A DNA stretch of 47,841 bases from Candidatus Omnitrophota bacterium (GCA_016201795.1 JACQCF010000019.1:1-47841); one strand, 5' to 3'. Numbered from the stretch's first letter, positions 8,177 to 17,174 are shown. Notes: a model not told the origin generated them from the sequence alone. Numbers and translations: made by a program.

Positions 8177-9102
8177 AATTTTTCTACGAAGGTTATAACT
8201 TTTTCTTCAAGACGGACATTATACAGTTTGTTCATTTCTTGTAAACAGGTAGGAGAGGTGACGTTCACTTCAATTAAATAGTCACCGATAATATCCAGCC
8301 CCACCAAATAAAGCCCCAGCTCCAGAAGATACGGTTTTAAAGCAGCGATGATCTGCTCATCACGTTTAGTGATTTGAGCTGCTTGAGGCTGACCGCCGGC
8401 AAATAAATTATTGCGATGGTCACCTTCGGCGTGCACGCGCAGCAGGGCACCCAGAGGCTCACCGTTAAGAAGCAGGATGCGTTTATCCCCGTTCTGGGCG
8501 TCTGGAATATAGCGTTGCAACACGGCGGGAGTGTTCCAGTTGTCAGTTAAATGTTCCAAAATTACTTTAGTGTTGGTATCCGCGGGTTTAATATGAAATA
8601 CGCCGCCTCCGCCATAGCCACCAGTGGGTTTGGCAATGACATTTTTTTCGCGGGCCACAAAATCCAGAAGACTTTTTTGATTTGAAGAAATTATTGTCGC
8701 CGGTACAAGATCATTAAACCGCGAGGCCCAAATTTTTTCATTAACGGTACGGATACCCAGGGGATGATTGATGACCACCACATGTTTGGGTAGAAACTCC
8801 AGCAGCCAGGTATTGATCAAATACTGCTGGTCAAAGGGCGGATCGGCACGTACAAAAACGGCGTGGATTTGATCGTCGGTTAACTCAGCTAGATGCTCCT
8901 CGATAAAAGGCTCATGCGCTACCGTTTGAGGTTTGACTTTGACGGCATGAAAATGCAGACGGCCTTGCTGCAAACTTATACCGTCTTCGGGAAGATAGTA
9001 GATTTCGTGGCCGCGTCGGTGCGCCTCCAGCATAAAAATAAAAGTGGTGTCCTTCTCCATGACCACCGTCTCGAGCGGATCCATTAAAAAAAGAAATTTC
9101 AT
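8164..9102 (-). CDS. gshB: Glutathione synthetase
   Basis: 312 residues, the normal GshB length. The N-terminus (KFLFLMDPLETVVMEKDTTF) and the ATP-grasp features VIAKPTGGYGGGGVFHI and LYLVGLDIIGDYLIEVNVTS are typical of the proteobacterial/cyanobacterial enzyme. It joins gamma-glutamylcysteine and glycine with ATP in the cytosol. ATGA overlap with the upstream gshA and 13-base overlap with the glutaredoxin downstream show an operon. Confidence 0.95.
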   Translation of the reverse strand: MKFLFLMDPLETVVMEKDTTFIFMLEAHRRGHEIYYLPEDGISLQQGRLHFHAVKVKPQTVAHEPFIEEHLAELTDDQIHAVFVRADPPFDQQYLINTWLLEFLPKHVVVINHPLGIRTVNEKIWASRFNDLVPATIISSNQKSLLDFVAREKNVIAKPTGGYGGGGVFHIKPADTNTKVILEHLTDNWNTPAVLQRYIPDAQNGDKRILLLNGEPLGALLRVHAEGDHRNNLFAGGQPQAAQITKRDEQIIAALKPYLLELGLYLVGLDIIGDYLIEVNVTSPTCLQEMNKLYNVRLEEKVITFVEKLCRS

Positions 9103-10289
9103 GGTTTTTTACTCTCCAATGCTTTGATTTCCCGTGCGGCAGCCACCCCGGCAATACGCGCCAAAATGCGGTAAATGTCAAAGATGTTCAGATCATGTTT
9201 GATGCCGCAGTCTTTGCCGTATTTATCCAGATGCGGGCACATTTTTTGGAATCCCATGCCGCCGGGGGAGTTGAGATTCTCCCGGGAGCTTTTGGTGGTA
9301 TGAAACCTGTAAAAACCACCGACGAGATTATTATCGATTTGATAGACGCACACCTCCGATGGTTTTTCTTCAATACGGTGAATGGTCGCCACGCCTTCTT
9401 GAAGTAAAAACCGGGTGGTTTCCTGGGCGTCTTTGCCATGGGATAGATCATTGCGTTTGTGGCGGTTAAAATCCAGAATCTGCTCAGGGGTTTCCACCGG
9501 TACAACGCCTAAACCATAAGTGCCGCTATCCGCCTTGATAAAGATAAAAGGTTTTTCCTCGATGCTATGCTGGGTGTATTTGGTCTGGATTTCTTCAAAT
9601 AAATCCTTGGCCTGGCGGTATAATTTTTGTCTGTCCTGGTTGCTATTGATGTCAATATGGTCGACCATTCTATATAAGCAGGAAAACAGCCAGGGATCTA
9701 AGCCTACCATGTAAGCAAATTCTTTCATCAGTTCATTGGTATGGCGGAAATGTTCGGATTTGAGCCGGGAATGCCAACCCGCGTGGATGGAAGGAAATAT
9801 CGGGATGCCGGCTTCCACTAGCGCCTCCGGAATACCGCCGGTTAAATCATTGTTTATGATAATTAGATCACAGGATGTTTGGCCGGCTTGGATATCTTTG
9901 AGCATGCTAACGTTTGTCTTAAAGCCGGCTTTAGTGATGATATCCTGCAAAATACGCACACTTTCTAAATATCCCGTGTTGCGCGTATAATCTTCGGTGA
10001 CTATAAGGATGTTTTTAGCATGGGGTACGCGTTTGTTGATAGCGTCTTTTATAAAGTCGATGGAATCTTCAATACCGTGTTCGCACAAATTATTAAAGCC
10101 CGCGGGGAAAAGGTTGGTATCCACGACGGCTATTTTAAAACCGGCATCGCGAATATCCACCGAGCTGTAAATGGGAGTATATATCTTTTCATATCCCTGA
10201 AGCCATTCATGGATTTGCTGCTGCTGGTGCTGAATGCAGGGGACACAAATGGTCTGTGAAAAATTATTAGCTAAAGTGAGTTTATTCAT
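9099..10289 (-). CDS. gshA: Glutamate-cysteine ligase, Acidithiobacillus ferrooxidans-type
   Basis: 396 residues from the ATG at 10287-10289; the in-frame extension to 10364 crosses the promoter and is rejected. It resembles the GshA family first defined in A. ferrooxidans and related proteobacteria rather than the E. coli or plant types: SVDIRDAGFKIAVVDTNLFP near the N-terminus and FIFIKADSGTYGLGVV in the C-terminal half. It makes gamma-glutamylcysteine, the first step of glutathione synthesis. First gene of the minus-strand operon; a promoter sits immediately before the ATG so the mRNA is probably leaderless. Confidence 0.85.
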   Translation of the reverse strand: MNKLTLANNFSQTICVPCIQHQQQQIHEWLQGYEKIYTPIYSSVDIRDAGFKIAVVDTNLFPAGFNNLCEHGIEDSIDFIKDAINKRVPHAKNILIVTEDYTRNTGYLESVRILQDIITKAGFKTNVSMLKDIQAGQTSCDLIIINNDLTGGIPEALVEAGIPIFPSIHAGWHSRLKSEHFRHTNELMKEFAYMVGLDPWLFSCLYRMVDHIDINSNQDRQKLYRQAKDLFEEIQTKYTQHSIEEKPFIFIKADSGTYGLGVVPVETPEQILDFNRHKRNDLSHGKDAQETTRFLLQEGVATIHRIEEKPSEVCVYQIDNNLVGGFYRFHTTKSSRENLNSPGGMGFQKMCPHLDKYGKDCGIKHDLNIFDIYRILARIAGVAAAREIKALESKKP

Positions 10290-10297
10290 AAGGGTAT

Positions 10298-10326
10298 AGT
10301 ATAATATCAAATGATGATGAAAGCAA
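10298..10326 (-). promoter_or_regulatory. gshA promoter, divergent from bolA
   Basis: On the minus strand TTGCTT (10326-10321) and TATACT (10303-10298) are separated by 17 bases, with the -10 box ending 8 bases before the gshA ATG. On the plus strand TATAAT at 10300-10305 lies 5 bases before the bolA ATG with a poor -35 (TGAGTT at 10277). The two start codons are 21 bases apart, so the promoters overlap and may compete. Confidence 0.55.
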
Positions 10327-10577
10327 AGATTGAAAAAATCCTGCGGGAAAGATTTCAGCCGCAATTTTTACAAGTCATTGACCAGAGCCCCCAACACGCA
10401 GGCCACGTCGGCGCCCAGCAGGGTGGACATTTCACTGTCCAAATTGTTTCTAAGGTTTTTGAAGGTAAGACGCTTCTGGATCGCCATCGTATGGTCTACG
10501 AGGCCCTCAAGGAATTAAGAAGCCACATCCACGCCTTAGCCATCCGCGCCAAAACTCCCCCTGAGCCTGCAGGATAA
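10311..10577 (+). CDS. bolA: BolA-family protein
   Basis: An 88-residue BolA/YrbA fold protein. The segment GGHFTVQIVSKVFEGKTLLDRHRMVYEAL is the family hallmark, including the conserved His of RHRMVY. BolA proteins bind [2Fe-2S] clusters together with monothiol glutaredoxins; grxD is in the divergent operon. Three successive ATG codons open the frame. The -10 box is so close that translation is probably from a leaderless message. It runs convergently into the ABC permease gene with 2 bases between stops. Confidence 0.9.
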   Translation: MMMKAKIEKILRERFQPQFLQVIDQSPQHAGHVGAQQGGHFTVQIVSKVFEGKTLLDRHRMVYEALKELRSHIHALAIRAKTPPEPAG

Positions 10578-10579
10578 GA

Positions 10580-11359
10580 TTATGTTCGTAATTTGTAACC
10601 GATTTTAAACAGATACACCGTGGCTATGAAAAACAAACTTGCCAGGGCCAGGGATACCACCGCGCAAATAGCCAGGGGGGTGTCGCCGGTGTTTGTCATG
10701 CTCCAGCGAATGCCGCAGATTAAATAATACAGAGGATTAAAATGCGAGATGATTTGCAAAGGCACAGGCAACATGGAGAGCGGATGAAACACCCCGCCTA
10801 AAAGGGCCAAGGGGATGATCAGATAAATGTTCCATATCGAGAGCATGCCAAAATCTTCCGCCCACAAAGCCCCCATCATGCCGGCACAAGAGAAAATAAC
10901 GGCAATGGTGGTCATAAAATACAATAATGCCAGCGGATGAGCAATGTTGTTAGGGATAAAGAAAAGAGATATAGCCCCCACACCCAAACAGACCACCATG
11001 CCGCGGGCCACCCCACCGGCTAATAACCCTAAGACCATTTCTATGTAAGACAAAGGCGAGAGTAGAATTTCTTGAATGTGATTATGCCAGCGGCCGATAA
11101 ATAGCGACGAGGATGTATTTTCATAGGAACTGGAAATCAAATGCATGGCCATAAGGCCGGGAACGATAAATTGCAAATACGAAAGGCCGGTGGAGGAAAA
11201 ATTGACGCGTGAGCCAATAGCCACCCCGAAGATGTACATAAAAAGAGCCGAGGAGACCAGCGGCGGGAAAATGGTTTGATTGGTGATCGATAAGAAACGA
11301 TGAATTTCGCGTTTGGACAGGGCCAAGACACCGATGGGGTTAGTGATTAAATGGAGCAT
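10580..11359 (-). CDS. ABC-2 type transporter permease
   Basis: 259 residues from the ATG one base after the ATPase stop codon. Six hydrophobic segments and the order of motifs (N-terminal SKREIHRFLSITNQT amphipathic part, FIVPGLMAMHLISSSYENTSSSL) fit the ABC-2/NodJ/DrrB permease family, which exports lipids, polysaccharides or drugs. Paired with the ATPase encoded just upstream. The substrate cannot be read from the sequence. Confidence 0.85.
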   Translation of the reverse strand: MLHLITNPIGVLALSKREIHRFLSITNQTIFPPLVSSALFMYIFGVAIGSRVNFSSTGLSYLQFIVPGLMAMHLISSSYENTSSSLFIGRWHNHIQEILLSPLSYIEMVLGLLAGGVARGMVVCLGVGAISLFFIPNNIAHPLALLYFMTTIAVIFSCAGMMGALWAEDFGMLSIWNIYLIIPLALLGGVFHPLSMLPVPLQIISHFNPLYYLICGIRWSMTNTGDTPLAICAVVSLALASLFFIATVYLFKIGYKLRT

Positions 11360-11360
11360 A

Positions 11361-12089
11361 TTATTCCGATCCTGTGATCTCCAAGAAAATTTCCTCAAGA
11401 CTTCTATCCTGCAAAATATATTTTTTGTCACCGATGTGCACGATGCGGCCGTGATTGATAATGCCGATGGTCTTGCAGAGTCTTTCCGCCTCTTCCATGT
11501 AATGCGTTGTCAGAAAAATTGTTTTACCTTCCTTATTTAATTGCGCCAGATAATCCCAGATCAAAAATTTGAGTTCCAGGTCGCAGCCGGCGGTCGGTTC
11601 ATCGAGGATAAGGATTTCCGGATCATGAATCAGTGCCCTGCACAACAGCAGGCGTTTTTTCATCCCACCGGAAAGCGCGCGGTGTTTGCAGTTGCGTTTA
11701 TCCGTCAGACCAAAACGCTCCAGCAGGGCATTGGAGCGGCGTTTGGCCTCACCGGGAGTAATGCCAAAATACTGGGCCTGGTAAACCAAAAGCTGGTAGA
11801 TGCTCAAAAACGGATCAAAATTGAATTCCTGCGCGCACAGGCCGATGAGCCGGCGGCTGTGCAAATAGTCAGCGGTGACATCGTAACCGAAAATGCGCAC
11901 ATCGCCGTTTTGATAATTGGATAATCCGGTCAGGCAATTGATGGTGGTGGTTTTACCGGCGCCATTGGGCCCCAGAAAGGCGAAGAAATCTCCGCGTTTG
12001 ACCTCAAAAGACACGTCATCCAGGGCCTGGAATTTTTTATAGAACTTGGTTAGATTTTTGATAGATATGGCGGTTTCAGAATTTCGCAT
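11361..12089 (-). CDS. ABC transporter ATP-binding protein
   Basis: 242 residues with Walker A GPNGAGKTT, the ABC signature LSGGMKKRL, Walker B ILILDEPTAG and the H-loop TTHYMEEAE. It belongs to the ABC-2 exporter group (NodI/DrrA/CcmA-like). It energises the permease encoded next to it. A TATAAT box 6 bases before the ATG overlaps the stop codon of the flavoprotein gene upstream. Confidence 0.92.
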   Translation of the reverse strand: MRNSETAISIKNLTKFYKKFQALDDVSFEVKRGDFFAFLGPNGAGKTTTINCLTGLSNYQNGDVRIFGYDVTADYLHSRRLIGLCAQEFNFDPFLSIYQLLVYQAQYFGITPGEAKRRSNALLERFGLTDKRNCKHRALSGGMKKRLLLCRALIHDPEILILDEPTAGCDLELKFLIWDYLAQLNKEGKTIFLTTHYMEEAERLCKTIGIINHGRIVHIGDKKYILQDRSLEEIFLEITGSE

Positions 12090-12095
12090 AGGCGT

Positions 12096-12124
12096 ATTAT
12101 ACTCGTATTACATTTTTGTCTAAA
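12096..12124 (-). promoter_or_regulatory. Candidate promoter of the ABC exporter genes
   Basis: Minus strand: TTTAGA (12124-12119), 17-base spacer, TATAAT (12101-12096), then 6 bases to the ATG. The -10 box includes the TAA stop of the upstream gene. Confidence 0.4.
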
Positions 12125-13491
12125 GCAGTTTTTGCTTTTCGCGTGGCATTGCGCACAATTTCCGGCAAAGCCGGATGAATATAGATGGTGCGCAGCATAT
12201 CATCCAGGGTAGCATTCATGTTCATGTAGGCAATGACCATGTGAATCATGTTGGAAGCTTCATCACCGATGATATGCCCACCGAGCATCCGGCGGGTTTT
12301 ACGCTCAAAGAGCAATTTGCAAAAGCCGTGTTCACTTAATAAAGCCATGCCCATGGCGGAAGATTGATAAGGATTAAGCCCGACGACATAGTCGATCGCT
12401 TTGGCCTTTAATTCCTGTTCGGTGGCACCCACCGCCGCTACTTGTGGATGAGTAAAGACCGCGTGCGGCATCGGGGGATAGTGGATCGGAGTCTTTGGTT
12501 TACCGCCGAAGATATAATCAAAGAGATATTCGCCTTCAAAATTGACGCTGTGACGGAAAAAGTATTTGCCGATGCAATCACCCAAGGCATAAACACCCGG
12601 CACGGTGGTTTCCAGATACTCGTTGACTTTAATAAAGTTGGCGGAATTGAGTTCAATGCCTATGTTGATACAATCCAGCGTGTCGGCATTGGAGCTGATA
12701 CCGGCGGCTATCAGCAAAGCTTGCGCGTTGAGGGAAAATTTTTTTTCATTTTGAGTATAATGCACGGTAAATTGGTTGTTGGTGTATTCAACTTTCGTCG
12801 GCACAGCACCCAGGCGCACATCATGGTATTGACTAAAGACTTTTTGGAATTCAGCCGATACTTCAGTATCTTCATGGCGCAATAAAGATGAGCGTACTAA
12901 AAAATAGGTTTTAGTACCCAGAGCGCCGTACGCATGGCCCAGTTCGCAGGCAATGTAGCCACCGCCGAGGATAATCATGGATTCAGGCAAGGAGGTGTTG
13001 CGCAACGCTTCGGTGGAGGTCATAAACGGTGTGCCCTCAAGGCCCGGGATATCGGGAATCGTCGGACGCGTGCCTGCCGCAATAAAAATTTTATCCGCCG
13101 TAATCGGCTCGCCGTTGACTTGCAGGATTTTATGACCGATGAATTTAGCTTCGCCCTTGATGTAAGTGATGTTGGGATGTTGGCTGTAGCTGGCGGTGAT
13201 TTTATCGGAATCACCGTCAACGGTAGCGGAAATACGGCTTACGAGTTTAGCAAAGTCCACCTTGAAGGCGGGGTTATGGCGAATATCAAAACGGTGCGCT
13301 TCTTTGATTTGCACGGCCACATCGGCCGGATGAATGAGCATTTTGGAGGGGATACAGCCGCGGTTAAGACATGTGCCGCCGGGTTGATCCTTCTCGATGA
13401 TGGCGACTTTATGGCCCATGAAAGCGGCAGGGGAAGAGATTTTGGCGCCTCCGCCGGAGCCGATGGTGATGATATCAAAATGTTTCATCAT
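12097..13491 (-). CDS. Dihydrolipoamide dehydrogenase-like FAD disulfide oxidoreductase
   Basis: 464 residues. The FAD site ITIGSGGGAKISSPAA is unusual; the redox disulfide is in GGTCLNRGCIPSKM. The NAD(P) site ILGGGYIACELGHA, the second FAD motif VPGVYALGDC and the C-terminal YIHPALPEIV (catalytic His-Pro) follow. The C-terminal motif is closer to lipoamide dehydrogenase/mycothione reductase than to glutathione reductase (HPTSSE). No 2-oxoacid dehydrogenase genes are adjacent, so the disulfide substrate is unknown. A role in glutathione or other thiol reduction near the gsh operon is only a possibility. Confidence 0.8.
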   Translation of the reverse strand: MMKHFDIITIGSGGGAKISSPAAFMGHKVAIIEKDQPGGTCLNRGCIPSKMLIHPADVAVQIKEAHRFDIRHNPAFKVDFAKLVSRISATVDGDSDKITASYSQHPNITYIKGEAKFIGHKILQVNGEPITADKIFIAAGTRPTIPDIPGLEGTPFMTSTEALRNTSLPESMIILGGGYIACELGHAYGALGTKTYFLVRSSLLRHEDTEVSAEFQKVFSQYHDVRLGAVPTKVEYTNNQFTVHYTQNEKKFSLNAQALLIAAGISSNADTLDCINIGIELNSANFIKVNEYLETTVPGVYALGDCIGKYFFRHSVNFEGEYLFDYIFGGKPKTPIHYPPMPHAVFTHPQVAAVGATEQELKAKAIDYVVGLNPYQSSAMGMALLSEHGFCKLLFERKTRRMLGGHIIGDEASNMIHMVIAYMNMNATLDDMLRTIYIHPALPEIVRNATRKAKTALDKNVIRV

Positions 13492-13500
13492 TTAACTGGG

Positions 13501-13570
13501 TGTCATTACGAGGAGCGTAGCGACGAAGTAATCTTTTAAAAGATTGCTTCGCCTTTGGCTCGCAATGACA
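13501..13570. repeat. ~70-bp palindromic repeat, copy 1
   Basis: A near-perfect inverted repeat: arms begin TGTCATTACGAGGAGCG and end TGGCTCGCAATGACA, with a centre AATCTTTTAAAAGATT. The same element recurs at 23738, 34329 and 44651. This copy overlaps the 3' end of dusB and encodes its last codons and stop. Confidence 0.9.
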
Positions 13571-14537
13571 CATCTGACATAGATTCATCTAAATATTTTC
13601 TTAATCTGGTTTCCACTTGCTCGAGTTGCGTGTATTGCATCAAATCACTGCGTACAGAACTTACGTTGGCAAGCCCTTTTAAATATCCAGCATAATGTTT
13701 GCGAAAAGTCACGACGCCATTGTACTCGCCGTTATATTTCACCGATAGTTTTAAATGTTCAAGACAAAGCTGAATTCTTTCTTCGATGGTCGGTTTTGCC
13801 AAAAGCTGTCCGGTTTTAAGATAGTGCTTGGATTGCTTAAAAATCCAGGGATTAATAATCGCGCCACGGCCGATCATCACCCCGTCGCAGCCGGTGTCCA
13901 GCATGGCCTTGACATCTTCGACGGTAGTAACGTCGCCATTGCCAATAACAGGAATAGAGATGGCCTTTTTGATTTTTTTCAGCCACGCCCAGTCGGCAAA
14001 ACCATGATGCGCCTGCGCGCGGGTACGGCAATGCAAAGTCAGGGCCTGAGCACCGGCCTGCTCAATCATTTTAGCCACATCGACAATTACAATGCTTTGA
14101 TCATCCCAGCCCAGGCGGGTTTTGACGGTGACCGGCAATTTGGTCGCTTTCACGGCGGCTTTAACGATTTGTTCAAATAGAGCAAGGTCGCGCAAAAGTC
14201 CGGCGCCTTCGTTGCGGGCCACATGATTTTTCACCCAGCAGCCGCAATTGATGTCGATAAAATCCGGCTGGAATTTTTCTACCACTTGCGCGGCGCCTTC
14301 CATAGCTTCAGGCCGGCCGCCGAAGATTTGAATGCCCACCGGTCTTTCTTCGTCGCAGATTTCGATTTTATGCAACGCTTTGGGAACCTCGCGGATGAGC
14401 GCTTCGGAAGCGGTAAATTCCGTGACCACCACATCCGCGCCCAGACGCTTGCAAATCAAGCGAAAGGGCATTTCCGTGACATCTTCCATCGGGGCGAGTG
14501 CCAGAGGTTGTTGAAGTTCAAAGGAGCCGATTTTCAT
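13536..14537 (-). CDS. dusB: tRNA-dihydrouridine synthase
   Basis: 333-residue TIM-barrel flavoenzyme with LALAPMEDVTEMPFRL, the FMN-region motif DINCGCWVKNH with a catalytic Cys context, and VIGNGDVTTVEDVKAML followed by CDGVMIGRGAIINPWIF. It reduces specific uridines to dihydrouridine in tRNA using FMN and NADPH. Best match in style is the DusB family. About the last dozen residues are encoded by the palindromic repeat at 13501, so the native C-terminus may have been replaced by repeat insertion. Confidence 0.9.
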   Translation of the reverse strand: MKIGSFELQQPLALAPMEDVTEMPFRLICKRLGADVVVTEFTASEALIREVPKALHKIEICDEERPVGIQIFGGRPEAMEGAAQVVEKFQPDFIDINCGCWVKNHVARNEGAGLLRDLALFEQIVKAAVKATKLPVTVKTRLGWDDQSIVIVDVAKMIEQAGAQALTLHCRTRAQAHHGFADWAWLKKIKKAISIPVIGNGDVTTVEDVKAMLDTGCDGVMIGRGAIINPWIFKQSKHYLKTGQLLAKPTIEERIQLCLEHLKLSVKYNGEYNGVVTFRKHYAGYLKGLANVSSVRSDLMQYTQLEQVETRLRKYLDESMSDVSLRAKGEAIF

Positions 14538-14545
14538 GGTGTTTC

Positions 14546-14585
14546 ATTATATCTAAATTTACTTTTTATGCAAACTCGGTATAAT
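14546..14585. promoter_or_regulatory. Bidirectional promoter region dusB / TrpD-like
   Basis: Plus: TTTACT (14558-14563), 16-base spacer, TATAAT (14580-14585), 6 bases to the ATG at 14592. Minus: TTGCAT (14573-14568), 16-base spacer, TATAAT (14551-14546), 8 bases to the dusB ATG. Both imply near-leaderless transcripts. Confidence 0.5.
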
Positions 14586-14591
14586 ATTCAC

Positions 14592-15830
14592 ATGTCTATT
14601 GTCCTTGATCCACAAGAGGCCGCCATTGTCCGCGGCATAAGAACCGTCGGGGTCGGCAAAAAGGGCAGCCATGCTTTGACGCCTGAACTGGCCCGTGAGA
14701 TCGTCGATGATTTAAAAGCAGGCAAGGTTTCAGCGGTGGCTCAGGGTGCTTTTTTTGCCGGTTTGCTGGCCAAGGGCTTGCAGCCCCAGGAAGAAATGCT
14801 GGCTGAGGCTTTTGCGCCCGGAGTGCTGAAAGATTTCCGCCAATTAGTGGGAATCATCGCCGCCGATGCGCCGGAGTTTGTCCGTTGGTTGTGTGTGCAA
14901 TTATTAAGTGGACAAACGCTGGATAGACAGACCGCTTATGATTTAGGGAAGTTTTTATTTTCTCATGAAACCGGGGATGGGGCGCGGGGTTTGATAGCCA
15001 GTTTTCTTCGTGTACGCTATGAAACCGACGATGAATATGAAGGCCTCTGGCAGGCGATGCAGGAAACATTGGCGCCAGCATTCACCACGCTGTCTCCGCC
15101 AGGGGCACCGGTGGTGCAATTGGCTGAACCTTTTGACGGCGTGGATCATTCTTATATGATCACGCCCCTGATCGGCCAATACCTACAAACGTTGGGTTAC
15201 CGCGCTGTGCATATGGTGGGTAAAAACAGCGGGCCTAAATTGGTCATGAACTTATGGGATATTGCTCAAGCGATCGGCGAGAAGGCTGCTGGTGGCAATC
15301 AGGATTTGGCAAAGCCTGCCCCGCGCATGGGCTGGTTTTTTCATCAAAGCGATATGTCTCAAGCATTGGATCGCTGGGTGAATTTGCGCCGACAGACGGT
15401 CAAACGTCCGTTTTTATCCACGCTGGAACGTTTCGTCAATCCGTTGAAGGCGGATATTTTAATTGCCTCTGCGTTTCATCCGCCGTACGGCGAAAAAATG
15501 TTGACGGTGGCCGAGCGGGTTGGATTTAAAGGTATCGTGATTGTGAAAAACGGCATCGAAGGCACCATGGCTTTTCCCTTATTAAGGCCGGTGAAAATGC
15601 TGGCCTCCGCCAAAGGTAAAGACGGTCAATACCAGCGGCGTGAAATAATTTTGGATGTGGTCGGTGGCGTGCAGGTTGAAGAAATGGTCAATAAGCCGCA
15701 GGCTATAGACAATGCGCGTTTGATTGAGGCACATTTCAAGCAGGGTTCGACGGGCAATAAACATTTCGATTTAAGAGTGAAAGCTACTTGCGAAGGAATA
15801 AGACAAGGGTTAGATTGGCTTAAAGAATAA
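14592..15830 (+). CDS. TrpD-like phosphoribosyltransferase family protein
   Basis: 412 residues from the ATG behind the promoter; the longer in-frame extension to 14223 is antisense to dusB and rejected. The N-terminal helical domain (VGKKGSHALTPELAREIVDD, QGAFFAGLLAKG) and a following core with EPFDGVDHSYMITPL resemble the glycosyltransferase family 3/anthranilate phosphoribosyltransferase group. It is longer than canonical TrpD (about 340) and no trp genes are near, so it may be a TrpD2/YbiB-type nucleic-acid-binding paralogue or another transferase. The stop overlaps the mtaB start (TAATG). Confidence 0.65.
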   Translation: MSIVLDPQEAAIVRGIRTVGVGKKGSHALTPELAREIVDDLKAGKVSAVAQGAFFAGLLAKGLQPQEEMLAEAFAPGVLKDFRQLVGIIAADAPEFVRWLCVQLLSGQTLDRQTAYDLGKFLFSHETGDGARGLIASFLRVRYETDDEYEGLWQAMQETLAPAFTTLSPPGAPVVQLAEPFDGVDHSYMITPLIGQYLQTLGYRAVHMVGKNSGPKLVMNLWDIAQAIGEKAAGGNQDLAKPAPRMGWFFHQSDMSQALDRWVNLRRQTVKRPFLSTLERFVNPLKADILIASAFHPPYGEKMLTVAERVGFKGIVIVKNGIEGTMAFPLLRPVKMLASAKGKDGQYQRREIILDVVGGVQVEEMVNKPQAIDNARLIEAHFKQGSTGNKHFDLRVKATCEGIRQGLDWLKE

Positions 15831-17110
15831 TGAAGAAAATTTCCTTCCAAACCTTAGGCTGCCGTCTTAATCAAAGCGAGACGGCGTCGATACAAAATTC
15901 CTTCGAAGCCAACGGCTACACCGTCGTGGATTTCGGCCAGCCGTCAGATATTGTGGTCATCAATACCTGCACGGTTACACAAGGCGGAGACGCGGACACC
16001 CGTCGGCTGGTCCATAAAGTTAATCGCCTCAATCCTAATGCCCGCATTGCCTTGGTCGGATGTCAAGCGCAGGTGCAGAAGGAAAAGCTGGCGGTCTTGC
16101 CCAATGTGCGCTGGATTGTCGGCAATCAGCGCAAAATGGATTTGGTTTCTGTTTTTAACGAACATCCCAATCCGCCACAGGCCGAGGTTATAACACCGAC
16201 CATTGAACGCGACGCATTCACGTTGCCGACGGCCGCCGTTGATCATCACCACACGCGGGCCAATATGAAAATTCAGGACGGCTGTGACTTCTTCTGTTCG
16301 TTTTGTGAAATCCCTTATGCCCGCGGCCGGGCCCGCAGCCGCGTGTTTGAGGATATTGTGCTGGAAGCGCGCGCCCTCGCCGCCGCCGGACACCAAGAAA
16401 TTGTCCTCACCGGCATCAATATCGGCACCTTTAGCCATGAAGGTAAAACGCTCATGGATGTTATACGCCAATTAGATGATATCGAAGGGTTGGAACGTAT
16501 CCGTATTTCTTCCATTGAACCGACGACGATTCCCTCGGAGATTTTTGATTTCATGCACCAGCCCCATCGACTGTGCCGTTATCTGCATATCCCTTTACAG
16601 AGCGGCTGCGATGAGGTTTTAACAGGCATGAAACGCAAATACACCGGTGGGGAGTTTAGCCGTTTTATTCAACATGCTTATCAAAAGGTGCCGCAGATAT
16701 GCATTGGCACGGATGTGATCGTTGGATTTCCGGGAGAGACGGACAAATATTTTGATCAAACAGTGGATTTGATTCGCCGGGAGCCGATTCATTACGTGCA
16801 TGTGTTCAGCTACTCGCCGCGGCATATGGCCCAAAGCCGCCTGCGTCCGGATTCCATCCCTGCCCATGTCATTACCCGTCGCAGTCAAATTTTGCGCGAG
16901 CTCTCGGCCCGCAAACGCCGCATGTTTCATGAATCTCTGCTGGGCACGACGCAAAAAGTTTTATTTGAAGATTATAAAAATGGTTTTTGGTCGGGGCTGA
17001 CGGATCATTATGTGCGGGTGAAAGTTCAGTCCGACCAGGATTTATCTAACCGTATTTTAGAAATACGCCTGCAGGTCGTGGAAGGTCAAAACATGCGGGG
17101 GGAGATATGA
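15830..17110 (+). CDS. mtaB: tRNA t6A methylthiotransferase (MtaB family)
   Basis: 426 residues. Three parts are visible: the N-terminal UPF0004 domain (SFQTLGCRLNQSE, INTCTVTQGGDADTRRLV), the radical SAM core with CDFFCSFCEIPYARGRARSR, and a C-terminal TRAM-like segment. The TLGCRLNQ variant and CTVTQ motif mark MtaB rather than MiaB. It adds a methylthio group to C2 of t6A37 in tRNA using two SAM molecules and an auxiliary 4Fe-4S cluster, releasing 5'-deoxyadenosine. Its stop overlaps a 10-codon open frame of no evident meaning. Confidence 0.92.
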   Translation: MKKISFQTLGCRLNQSETASIQNSFEANGYTVVDFGQPSDIVVINTCTVTQGGDADTRRLVHKVNRLNPNARIALVGCQAQVQKEKLAVLPNVRWIVGNQRKMDLVSVFNEHPNPPQAEVITPTIERDAFTLPTAAVDHHHTRANMKIQDGCDFFCSFCEIPYARGRARSRVFEDIVLEARALAAAGHQEIVLTGINIGTFSHEGKTLMDVIRQLDDIEGLERIRISSIEPTTIPSEIFDFMHQPHRLCRYLHIPLQSGCDEVLTGMKRKYTGGEFSRFIQHAYQKVPQICIGTDVIVGFPGETDKYFDQTVDLIRREPIHYVHVFSYSPRHMAQSRLRPDSIPAHVITRRSQILRELSARKRRMFHESLLGTTQKVLFEDYKNGFWSGLTDHYVRVKVQSDQDLSNRILEIRLQVVEGQNMRGEI

Positions 17111-17174
17111 TTCAAATCGGTGAAGTGCTAGAGCGTTGAGTATTCAGAATTTTGGTTAAAACAAGGAGGACGAC

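Noticed and set aside
14223-14591. N-terminal extension of the TrpD-like gene
   Set aside because: It is antisense to dusB and crosses the promoter; homologous-looking sequence starts at 14592.
17107-17139. 10-codon open frame overlapping the mtaB stop
   Set aside because: Too short and without recognisable features; could be a relic but nothing supports it.
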